Of a stretch of DNA of 64,000 nucleotides, positions 57,102 through 64,000 are shown one piece after another. The DNA comes from Gemmatimonadota bacterium (lineage in GTDB: Bacteria > Latescibacterota > UBA2968 > GCA-2709665). The position numbers and the translations under genes were made by a program. The first letter of the stretch is position 1. The number at the start of each line of letters is the position of its first letter. A model generated the notes under the pieces. That model did no database searches. It worked only from the letters and a program-made list of their open reading frames with translations, and was not told the DNA's origin. Location of the stretch: assembly GCA_028874335.1 (NCBI GenBank), contig JAPPJY010000075.1, positions 91,214-155,213 on the forward strand, given 5' to 3'.

Positions 57102-58343
57102 TCACAGATAATCTATGCGGTTTAACGTAATGTCTCCTGCCCGAATTTCACCCGTCATCAGCCTGTGCAGCAGCGCCTTGAACAGTTCTTCCAGTGTGGT
57201 GCGCTTCCTGCGATGTAGTTCAATTTTGTGGTCGATGGCGTCGAGGATGGTGATGATCTCGCGTTGCTCGCTGAGTGTAGGCGGCAACGGGAGCAATAAA
57301 CTGTCTATCGCTGCTGTGTTCAGGTTGAATTTACCATCTGAGGCTGAAATGGCTCTCCCGGCCACGATGCTCGTTCCATGTTCAGAGCCGAAGAAGGATG
57401 CTGCGAAGTGGGGGACCACGTGGTCTGGCCTCACTCTTGCGCGAATCAGATACGACGCGAACAAGGCATTGGCAGGATGGCCTTCGTAGACGGCGCACGA
57501 ACCAAGGCGATCAAGTACACCGTTCGTCCGTATAAAGAGCAGGTCGCCGTCTTCAAGTTGGTACCGTGCGGCATCGCTACTTGAAAGCGCACAGTATTTC
57601 AGATCGTCCGCATTGACACATTGTGGCTCGATGTTTGGGATGCGAAGCACAGGGCGCTCCGATACGTCGTATGTGCACCGGACCGACGTACCATATTGGA
57701 GTTTCTCGCGCACGGACCTAAAACTGACGACCTTCCAATTCTCCGGCATCGGCCCGATTTCCGTATCCTTCTGTACCTCGCCCCGCAGCCCACGCGTAAA
57801 CATGGTCCGCATCGCGGCGCGTTTGAGAGCTTGACCTTCTTCAACCAATGTCTCTGATCTACTGATTGCCTCGTGTACAAGCCAAAGCAGGTCGGCAATG
57901 CGCCGCTGCTCATCGAGCGTAAATGCGGTTACTCCAAACTTCCTTATGTGTGCCCATGATGTCCTCGGATGTTGGACGCCGGTGGTTCCTGCGACGGCAT
58001 ATTCAAGGAAGCCTGGAGAATGGACAACAGCGGCGAGGAATCTCGCATCCACGCCTGCATTCGGCCGGAGTACAAGTAGCTCCGTCGTGCAGACGCCCGC
58101 CTCCTTAGCCAGGACAGCCTTGTCCAAGTATGGACGAAGCTTTCCGTACAGCACATCGCCAGGTTTGAACGCCGATGTGTTGCTTCTCATGTCCGCTGCT
58201 TTACCTCCGCCGATACGTACGAGGTGACCGGACGCAAGATGTTCCAGGCCAAGATAGAGCGCGTCCGGCCTGCCGCCGGGTCTGACTGGCTCGGCGATCA
58301 GATCGCACAGTTCCGAAAGGCGGACGGTCTCGGAAGCGGTCAT
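57102..58343 (-). CDS. hsdS: Type I restriction-modification specificity subunit S
   Basis: A 413-residue specificity subunit with two target-recognition domains, roughly 1-150 and 200-385, each followed by a conserved helix. The repeats are visible in VLYGKLRPYLDKAVL and LLFIRTNGVLDRLGS, and in LDEQRRIADLLWLVHEAIS and LSEQREIITILDAIDHKI. The first ATG is inside the end of the retropepsin-like gene (ATGA overlap). Downstream lies the antisense group II intron, after which the operon resumes with mntA. Confidence 0.93.
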   Translation of the reverse strand: MTASETVRLSELCDLIAEPVRPGGRPDALYLGLEHLASGHLVRIGGGKAADMRSNTSAFKPGDVLYGKLRPYLDKAVLAKEAGVCTTELLVLRPNAGVDARFLAAVVHSPGFLEYAVAGTTGVQHPRTSWAHIRKFGVTAFTLDEQRRIADLLWLVHEAISRSETLVEEGQALKRAAMRTMFTRGLRGEVQKDTEIGPMPENWKVVSFRSVREKLQYGTSVRCTYDVSERPVLRIPNIEPQCVNADDLKYCALSSSDAARYQLEDGDLLFIRTNGVLDRLGSCAVYEGHPANALFASYLIRARVRPDHVVPHFAASFFGSEHGTSIVAGRAISASDGKFNLNTAAIDSLLLPLPPTLSEQREIITILDAIDHKIELHRRKRTTLEELFKALLHRLMTGEIRAGDITLNRIDYL

Positions 58344-58711
58344 GCCAGACCCTTAAGCCGCACGGCCGGCAGTCTCTTCAACTGCTGATTCAGTGGATCC
58401 ACTTCAATTCCGACGGATTCCAGCGCTGTCACACCCAAGAGCGGCTCCGCGCCAGCCTCGCCGAAGATGATCGTCCCGCCGACGAACTCGCCCATAAACT
58501 CGATCTTGGCAACGGCTACGTCCACCGAGATCTCGCTGCCGTCGGCCAATTCATATACGCGCTTCCCCTCGGGTTTGAGACCGATGGCTTCCAGGTGCTG
58601 CCTGGGGGCCAGGGAATCCGTGGCGCCGGTGTCAACCAGAAAAAGCCCCTCCCAGACCCTGTTCGGATCGGCGGGGTTCGTAATTCTGACCGTTACATGC
58701 GTCGCTCCCAT
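58340..58711 (-). CDS. Retropepsin-like clan AA aspartic protease within the RM operon
   Basis: A 123-residue protein with the aspartic-protease motif DTGA (Asp27 in FLVDTGATDSLAP), a hydrophobic strand and a second glycine-rich segment, PLLGVTALESVGIEVDP, where the flap or second psi loop would be. Such single-domain retropepsin-like proteins work as homodimers. It sits between hsdM (35 bases after it) and hsdS (ATGA overlap). Its substrate is not known; maturation or turnover of the restriction subunits is one guess. Confidence 0.85.
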   Translation of the reverse strand: MGATHVTVRITNPADPNRVWEGLFLVDTGATDSLAPRQHLEAIGLKPEGKRVYELADGSEISVDVAVAKIEFMGEFVGGTIIFGEAGAEPLLGVTALESVGIEVDPLNQQLKRLPAVRLKGLA

Positions 58712-58746
58712 TTTTCTCGCCTCCGTGGAATGTCGGTATCCGAATA

Positions 58747-60588
58747 CTATTGCAGCTTTGCCAGCATCTTCGCCAGGCGCGCGTCAATTTCACGGGCTTC
58801 TGTGTCCAGACGCTGCATATCTGCAATGATCTCCGCTATCGGGCGCTGCTCCTCAGTGTGAGCTTGCCCCACCCACCGACTGGGACTGAGATTGTAGTCG
58901 GCCTCCTCAGCCTGCTCTCGCGTAATGACAGCTACGTCACCATCCACTGGCTCGCCCTTGAGGAAGGCCGCCGCGAGCGGGCGGATGTCCTCGTCAGGGA
59001 TGTAGTTCTTGGGCCGTCCCTTGCGCACGCGTCGGCTGGCATTTAGGAGCAGGATCTTATTCTGCCGCGAGGCGGGCTTGCGTTTTGACAATACGACGAT
59101 AATCCCGGCGGCGCTGGTGTTGTAAAAAAGATTGTCCGGCAGGAGTATGATGCCGTCGATCAGGTCCTGCTCGACGAACCACTTGCGGATGTTGCGCTCC
59201 CTGTCCTCATGTTTTGCACCCGAGCCGCGAGTCACGGCGCCGGTGTCAAGCACGACCGCCGCCCGCCCGCGCTCGTTCAGGCAGGCGACAGTGTGCTGGA
59301 GCCAGGCCCAGTCGCCCTTACCGGTCGTGGCGCCGCCTTGTGTGCGGAAACGGTCGAAAGGATCGTTGGCGAAGATGTCGGGTGCGAACGGTTGGTTCCA
59401 CATTGGATTTGCTACGACGACGTCGTAGGTTCCGATCTGGCCGGTTGCGTTTTTGAACTTGGGATTGATCATCGTGTCCCCGCGGGCGATTTCGACTTCC
59501 ATGTCATGGATGATCGCGTTCATATAGGCAACAGCGTAACTCTCGGCCTGCAGTTCCTGACCGCAGAGTTTGAGCGGCACGCGACTGATGGGGTCGAGTT
59601 CCCGTGCGACAAGCTGGAGTTTGACGAGCAACCCCGCCGACCCGCAGGCGTAGTCGTGGCAGGTCTCGCCTGGTCTAGGGCGCATAATGTGCGCCATGAG
59701 AAGGCCGACCTCGGTCGGGGTGAAAAACTCGCCTGCGCTTTGGCCGGAACCTTCCGCAAATTTCCTTAGCAGATACTCGTATGCGCGGCCGAGGAAGTCA
59801 GGTTGCACGTCGGCCAGGCCGAGCCGATACCGCGGATCGGAAAAGGTTTCAATGACCTCGGCGAGCTTTGCGGGATTTACATCCCGTTCACCGTTGCGCT
59901 CGGACGCGAAGTCGACAACATCAATGACGCCAGAGAGCGAAGGATTCTGCTGTACGATAGCCCGAACCGCCCTCGTCAAATGTTCGCCGATATCCCTGGG
60001 CCGCGTGCTTCGTCCCTGGTCGTCATGCGGCCATTCATAACTTTCGCGGCCACTGACGACGCCCCATCGCGCTTCCGGTGGGAGGTAGAAACGTAAAAGA
60101 TCGTGGTCGCCCTCTGCAATCTCCCTGGCGACGTCGCGGTCTCCGTACTCCTCGGCCAAGCGTTCGATTTCGTCGTCGAAGACGTCGGACAATCGTTTGA
60201 GGAACAGAAGCGGCAGCAGATAATCCTTGAACTTGGCGGCGTCCTTTTCGCCACGTATGGAGCAGGCCGCGTCCCACAACATCTGCTCCATGGTCTTCGT
60301 TGAAGGAGTGTTCGATCGTCTGCTACCGCGCCGCCGCCGCCGGGTAACGCCCGCCGCCGCGTCGGTCGATTCCGAGGCAGCGGTTGGGTCAATTCCCGCG
60401 TCAGCAGCCAAAGCAGCGATTGCCTCCTGAGCCGCCTTTTGCGGCCTTGTCGCGCCGCCCTCCCAGCGGTTCACCGTCGCAAACGTGACGCCAAGACGGT
60501 CCGCGAGTTGTTCCTGAGTGAGGTCCATGCTGGCGCGGATGGCGCGTAACGTAGCGGCCACTTCGGTTAATTCTGTTATATTTGGCAT
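58747..60588 (-). CDS. hsdM: Type I restriction N6-adenine methylase with an N-terminal XRE helix-turn-helix
   Basis: A 613-residue adenine methylase. Residues about 10-60 ([32 protein letters not shown]) are a Cro/C1-type helix-turn-helix, followed by an arginine-rich linker ([10 protein letters not shown], 82-91). The methylase part has motif I DYACGSA (312-318, DPxxGSGG in most relatives), and motif IV NPMW (394-397, usually NPPF/Y/W). The [16 protein letters not shown] segment is typical of HsdM. The ATG at 60588 is in the helix-turn-helix. Confidence 0.94.
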   Translation of the reverse strand: MPNITELTEVAATLRAIRASMDLTQEQLADRLGVTFATVNRWEGGATRPQKAAQEAIAALAADAGIDPTAASESTDAAAGVTRRRRRGSRRSNTPSTKTMEQMLWDAACSIRGEKDAAKFKDYLLPLLFLKRLSDVFDDEIERLAEEYGDRDVAREIAEGDHDLLRFYLPPEARWGVVSGRESYEWPHDDQGRSTRPRDIGEHLTRAVRAIVQQNPSLSGVIDVVDFASERNGERDVNPAKLAEVIETFSDPRYRLGLADVQPDFLGRAYEYLLRKFAEGSGQSAGEFFTPTEVGLLMAHIMRPRPGETCHDYACGSAGLLVKLQLVARELDPISRVPLKLCGQELQAESYAVAYMNAIIHDMEVEIARGDTMINPKFKNATGQIGTYDVVVANPMWNQPFAPDIFANDPFDRFRTQGGATTGKGDWAWLQHTVACLNERGRAAVVLDTGAVTRGSGAKHEDRERNIRKWFVEQDLIDGIILLPDNLFYNTSAAGIIVVLSKRKPASRQNKILLLNASRRVRKGRPKNYIPDEDIRPLAAAFLKGEPVDGDVAVITREQAEEADYNLSPSRWVGQAHTEEQRPIAEIIADMQRLDTEAREIDARLAKMLAKLQ

Positions 60589-60648
60589 ATCTGAAATATG
60601 AATAGATCCTGAGCGTCTGTGAATAGGATTCCAATCGTGGGTCGTTAT

Positions 60649-60753
60649 TCAGGCTTCATCAGCCAATTCTAAAACTCTTCGCTTTAAGTCTTCGGACAAC
60701 CACATTCCCGCATTCTCAAGAGCATTGAGGAAGGGAGCCACTGATGCAATCAT
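60649..60753 (-). pseudogene. Stub of a DUF3368-type toxin (C-terminal 34 residues)
   Basis: A 34-codon ORF, MIASVAPFLNALENAGMWLS followed by EDLKRRVLELADEA. This matches the usual end of DUF3368 PIN-like toxins, (I)xPxLxxLxxAGFwlSdxLxxxVLxxAGE. The catalytic part is absent. It begins 6 bases after the UPF0175 antitoxin stop, so an internal deletion probably removed most of the toxin. Confidence 0.65.
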
Positions 60754-60759
60754 ATTTTT

Positions 60760-61026
60760 TCATTGCTTCAGGTTCCTGGCATTGGAGAAGTCCTTTGCCA
60801 GTTCTTCTGAGGGCAGATTAATGGCTGATACCTGGTAGGACTTTAAGGCATCTAAAAACGGAACGCGTTCCATACCCGCAAAACGAGCGGCCTGCCCTGA
60901 CGACAGTCGTCCGATTTCAAACAGTTTGACTGCTATCAACATACGTCCTTTTTCAGCGAAGTCTTCAGGGGTTTCGCCGAGGATTTGCAAAATGTCATCC
61001 GGACATTCAAATGTCATCCTGGACAT
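60760..61026 (-). CDS. UPF0175-family antitoxin
   Basis: An 88-residue UPF0175 protein (MTFECPDDILQILGETPEDFAEKGRMLIAVKLFEIGRLSSGQAARFAGMERVPFLDALKSY), a ribbon-helix-helix-like regulator usually encoded before a DUF3368 toxin. AAGGAG precedes the first ATG. The partner toxin downstream is reduced to a stub, so the antitoxin stands without its target. Confidence 0.85.
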   Translation of the reverse strand: MSRMTFECPDDILQILGETPEDFAEKGRMLIAVKLFEIGRLSSGQAARFAGMERVPFLDALKSYQVSAINLPSEELAKDFSNARNLKQ

Positions 61027-61114
61027 GTGCGCTCCTTATTGAAAAAATACAGCGTTTGCGACGACCCTCACAAGCCCGAGTTTCGACCACACACTTTGGC
61101 ATTGTCATTGCCGT

Positions 61115-61207
61115 GTCGAGGGCGCGTTGCTCCTGGGCGAGGATAAGGCTGGCACGGATGGCCTGTGATGTTGGACTGATGGATTTACAATCTGTTGATT
61201 TTGCCAT
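61115..61207 (-). pseudogene. Decayed fragment of an XRE helix-turn-helix gene
   Basis: The first 29 codons from 61207 read MAKSTDCKSISPTSQAIRAS then LILAQEQRA, aligning with HsdM residues 10-28 ([16 protein letters not shown]). After that the sequence no longer matches a helix-turn-helix and the frame runs into unrelated sequence near the UPF0175 start. Confidence 0.4.
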
Positions 61208-61369
61208 GTTTGCATTATACGGCTATTTGAGGATGTGGGGATCAATGACAGTACCCAATAGCGACCAACGAGCAAGTAGAACCTCTCCCCACCCAAAAAC
61301 CCCATGGCAAGTCTTGGTCAAGAGAAATGCACAAGACGCTGCGAAAGTTCCAAACCTCCAACTGCGACT

Positions 61370-62728
61370 TTATTCCACGACCCTGTATCCCCGGAGGGTG
61401 ACAGTGGCGATGTTGACATCTACCTTCAAATCCAGTTCCATTCTCAACCTTCGCATGATCCGTTTAGATGAGTATGTTTTGCCGACCTTAGTAATCAGTT
61501 CATAGTTCCGCAAGAGCACATCCGGCGCGGCGTCTTCGAGAATGTCGAGTAGAGCTTTCAGGTCTTCACGGGCGTTCTCGAGTTTGCCCAACAGGGCGTT
61601 CGCGAGACCCCGATAGTACAACCCTGGCTGGTCCCTGAGTCCGGATTTGCTGTTTAACCGCCCGACGGCTTTTTCCAAGACGGTATTAACCTCGCCTCGC
61701 GAAAGGCGTTCGGCCATGAGGTACATCCAGGCGTCGTCAGGCGTGTCGGCTTGATGTGTCTGAATATAGGCTACGAAATCAGAGAATAGCGTATCGTGCT
61801 CAATACCGATCTTCTTGAGCAACTCAGCAAACAGGGGTTTCTCTTGTGGTTCTATTGAGGCCAACAACTTGAGGCGTGGCGGGCTCAGAACGCCAGTTTT
61901 CGGCTCCACAAGAACACCGCGCTGGTTCTCCAATCGCTCTTTGGCGACGGGATAGCCACCTTCCTTTCCAAGTACTTGATGTACCGCGAATCCATTCGTT
62001 GGCCAATGTACGTCCAGACTCCACAACCTGCCGGTATCGCTCGCCGCGTCGTCCCCTTCGCAGGCGAAGTACAGCGCAATCCACGGTAGCAAGGAGAAAT
62101 CCAGGAGGTTTGTTTCGCCACCCAAGTGCCGCATTGCCGTATGGATTTCTACCGGAGACAACTTTTCCACCATGCTGCTCTTGCCCACTGGGCCGAGCTT
62201 CAGCATATTCACCTGATGGCGACCAATTGATGCAAGAGCATCCTGACTCCTTGTGTTCCACCGCCGTGAGAGCGTTGAACGGACATCTTTGTACTTTCTG
62301 TTCTCTCCCCTGTAAATCAGCCTGCCGTGGCCATCCTTGAAAGCGTCGGCTATGCGGATTGCCTTCTGGCGAATCATCTCCTGCGTCAACGTGCTTCCGC
62401 TCAACCAGTCGATGAACCAAGGCGCCGTGTAGTAGCAAATCTCGTCAGGATGCTTGAATATTTCCAGGGCGACGTCCACTGGACCGCCGTATTCCGCGGG
62501 AAGGCTTTGAGTAGTCTCAATTCCAGATATGTCCTTGAGGCGGAATGCAAAGTCCGTCCAAGCACTTCGGCCTCCCGTGATATAGACGCTAAGCGGAGGC
62601 GCCTTCATACGGATACTTCCAGGAGGCATCTCAGGCGCTGGTGTCATTGAAGCACGGACATGGGTTGCCGGTTCGGGAAATTCCTTAATCGGAGTCAGTA
62701 GGCTGTAGAGGTCTTCATCCAATCCCAT
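61370..62728 (-). CDS. FRG-domain protein (possible defence gene)
   Basis: A 452-residue protein. An FRG domain occupies about 75-225, with the YRG motif (LIYRGENRK, 139-141) and HLGGETNLLDFSLLPWIALYFACEG (201-225), the usual H(Y/L)GxxTxLLDxS motif. The C-terminal half (about 290-440) looks helical and TPR-like (VLEKAVGRLNSKSG, GLANALLGKLENAREDLKALLDIL). FRG proteins are known only as members of defence islands and have no established biochemical activity that I know of. It lies beside an RM system and TA remnants. Confidence 0.85.
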   Translation of the reverse strand: MGLDEDLYSLLTPIKEFPEPATHVRASMTPAPEMPPGSIRMKAPPLSVYITGGRSAWTDFAFRLKDISGIETTQSLPAEYGGPVDVALEIFKHPDEICYYTAPWFIDWLSGSTLTQEMIRQKAIRIADAFKDGHGRLIYRGENRKYKDVRSTLSRRWNTRSQDALASIGRHQVNMLKLGPVGKSSMVEKLSPVEIHTAMRHLGGETNLLDFSLLPWIALYFACEGDDAASDTGRLWSLDVHWPTNGFAVHQVLGKEGGYPVAKERLENQRGVLVEPKTGVLSPPRLKLLASIEPQEKPLFAELLKKIGIEHDTLFSDFVAYIQTHQADTPDDAWMYLMAERLSRGEVNTVLEKAVGRLNSKSGLRDQPGLYYRGLANALLGKLENAREDLKALLDILEDAAPDVLLRNYELITKVGKTYSSKRIMRRLRMELDLKVDVNIATVTLRGYRVVE

Positions 62729-62932
62729 TGCTATACGCTCCGGCTAAACTTGCCGCCTGTTCGTCTCATATCCTACTATTGCATACTTATTAAGGGGGTC
62801 AAATTACAGCTTGCATCCTCGTACTCTGTCGTACGGCGGCATTCCGTCAAACATCTGCCGCTTGTAGTCACAAACGCTACTCTCATGTCCCATGCGTACG
62901 CTACCCTGCCCTTTTGTTGCGTCAACTAATTA

Positions 62933-63136
62933 ATGCTCCACGTAATAACATGCAGTTGCGATAATCGAAAGGTCAATCCGCCGACGTTTGACGTGGATGC
63001 CTTCTTAGCTGCTCTAGATGCAGAGATGCAGGCCCGCCAATGCACCTGGAAGCAGGTGGCGGACGATTGCGGCATCAGCGCCTCGAAGGTGAGCCTTATG
63101 TCGCGAGGCAAACACGCTGACGTGAACGGCCATGCT
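62933..63136 (+). pseudogene. Truncated XRE helix-turn-helix gene
   Basis: The ORF from 62933 contains FDVDAFLAALDAEMQARQCT then WKQVADDCGISASKVSLMSR and GKHADVNG. This is the start of a common small XRE regulator (about 60-80 residues), but the reading frame leaves the family after DVNG near 63134. What follows is unrelated residues. Confidence 0.55.
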
Positions 63137-63200
63137 GAACCCTCCAGATGGCGCGCAAGAATCCGGTATTTTGCCACGATTCTGTTATATTTGCAATATC
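63137..63200 (-). pseudogene. Remnant of an hsdM-like N-terminus
   Basis: Read on the minus strand the codons give IANITESWQNTGFLRAIW, resembling Hsd[19 protein letters not shown]. At DNA level 20 of 22 bases around the HsdM start (60570-60591) recur at 63179-63200, with ATG changed to ATT. The gap from 63201 to 63520 holds no feature I recognise. Confidence 0.4.
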
Positions 63201-63520
63201 CACATAAAGAATATAATAAAATATCGCGACTTGTGAAAGCGGGTTTATCCGTTTATGGAGAAAATGGGGAGCATATATTGCCGCTTACGAGGAATCCAAC
63301 CTCTAGATTTAAGGTCGGAAGCCAATCCGGTGTGCGGCATCGGGGTGTTAGTCGCTGGGCGTGTTCGTGCGCGAATACTGTCTGCATTGCAGGGGACAAT
63401 GGCTGGGAGGGGCGACGGGGCAACTGATTATGTGATAAACGAACTGAGGTTGCCGTTGAATCTGTCGATCCGAATCGCCTGCACGTCCGAATCAGGGCAG
63501 GGGAGTGTATATCTTCGCTG

Positions 63521-64000
63521 TCAGGTCGATCCGGCGGCCTTCCTTTCGAAAACCGCGTTCCAGTCGGTACGTCCGGTGAACTGCATGGCCGCAAACAGGG
63601 TGGCGATGCACAAGACCGTAATGGCGAGGCCGGTATACCCGGAAAAGAAAAACGTGTATGAGAAGAGTACCAGGTAGATGAACTGTCCCGCGCCGATTTC
63701 GACGAATGCCAGGCGCGTGCCCACGACCAGACGCATGTACGATATAACGAGGAATATCGAGACCGCGGAAGCAAGTACAAAAGCGTAGTGGATGAGCATG
63801 TGGTCGACCAGGTAGGCCAACAGCAGGTGGAAGCTGAAGAAGGCGGCCCCGATGAAGAAGCAATGCATCGGGTGCAGGTCGAGGCGGCGCACGGTGGTAA
63901 AGACAAAGAGCAGGAAGAAGAACAGGAAGAGGGATATCGGCGCCGCAAGGACAACCTGTCTGACCCATGGCCCCGGGTTGAGGCGGGCCGGCATGATCAT
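63521..64000 (-). CDS. CreD-like inner-membrane protein, C-terminal part (gene continues off the right edge)
   Basis: At least 159 residues of a polytopic protein with about five helices. The HPMHCFFIGAAFFSFHLLLAYLVDH motif and the terminal helices followed by FTGRTDW match the C-terminal part of CreD family proteins, whose role in the Cre system of beta-lactam and envelope stress response is still unclear. The reading frame is open at 64000 and the N-terminal part lies outside the window. Confidence 0.75.
   Translation of the reverse strand: MIMPARLNPGPWVRQVVLAAPISLFLFFFLLFVFTTVRRLDLHPMHCFFIGAAFFSFHLLLAYLVDHMLIHYAFVLASAVSIFLVISYMRLVVGTRLAFVEIGAGQFIYLVLFSYTFFFSGYTGLAITVLCIATLFAAMQFTGRTDWNAVFERKAAGST

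Overview
The window looks like one contiguous piece of chromosome from an uncultivated, GC-rich member of the FCB (Fibrobacteres-Chlorobi-Bacteroidetes) superphylum or a neighbour. A Latescibacterota-like lineage is my best guess, but it is an inference. The main hints are a very large SprA-like protein, an LptF/LptG pair, an 11-subunit complex I without NuoEFG, and large secreted heparinase-family proteins with EF-hand (dockerin-like) repeats. The LexA box is of the GAAC-N4-GTTC type. There is no rRNA, CRISPR array or prophage.

Layout. Positions 1-6717 (minus strand) hold a SUF iron-sulfur operon, sufB-C-D-S-U-(sufT-like)-rrf2. The first 55 bases hold the start of another gene that runs off the left edge. 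From 7053 to 17971 (plus strand) a NADH-quinone oxidoreductase operon nuoABCDHIJKLMN starts from a divergent promoter region and ends at a good terminator (18050-18085). From 18106 to 19538 lies an uncharacterised pair, a PqqD-like protein and a partner of unknown function. lexA (19893) has a sigma70-type promoter with a palindromic SOS box inside its -35/-10 spacer. From 31011 down to 20529 a long minus-strand run carries sprA, comEA, a pilM-like gene, coaD, obg and dprA. lptF/lptG, an M23 envelope peptidase, an HD phosphohydrolase, an endonuclease III, a beta-propeller lipoprotein and a beta-barrel-like protein broken by an in-frame TGA follow. Next come tRNA-Arg(TCT) and tRNA-His(GTG) with promoter and terminator, a type I phosphodiesterase and a tetraheme cytochrome. 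nrdJ and nrdR come next, with paired NrdR boxes at the nrdR promoter. After them stand two tandem heparinase II/III-like genes.

From about 52.2 to 63.4 kb is an accessory defence island on the minus strand. Its core is a type I restriction-modification operon with unusual passengers: hsdM with a fused XRE helix-turn-helix, a retropepsin-like protease, hsdS, an MntA/HepT toxin-antitoxin pair, hsdR, and a YgjP-like metallopeptidase. Several of these genes overlap by a few bases. An ORF-less group II intron lies antisense between hsdS and mntA. Upstream are a UPF0175 antitoxin whose DUF3368-type toxin is reduced to a 34-codon stub, an FRG-domain protein, and several decayed XRE gene fragments. 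The window ends in a CreD-like membrane protein that continues past the right edge.

Intergenic spaces hold several families of dispersed repeats: a MITE-like element with terminal inverted repeats (two copies plus an end fragment), a 61-bp repeat followed by TTCGT-type low-complexity sequence (two copies), and a separate inverted-repeat element at the 3' end of the broken beta-barrel gene. Operon coupling is tight (many ATGA or few-base overlaps), and TTG starts with good ribosome binding sites recur.
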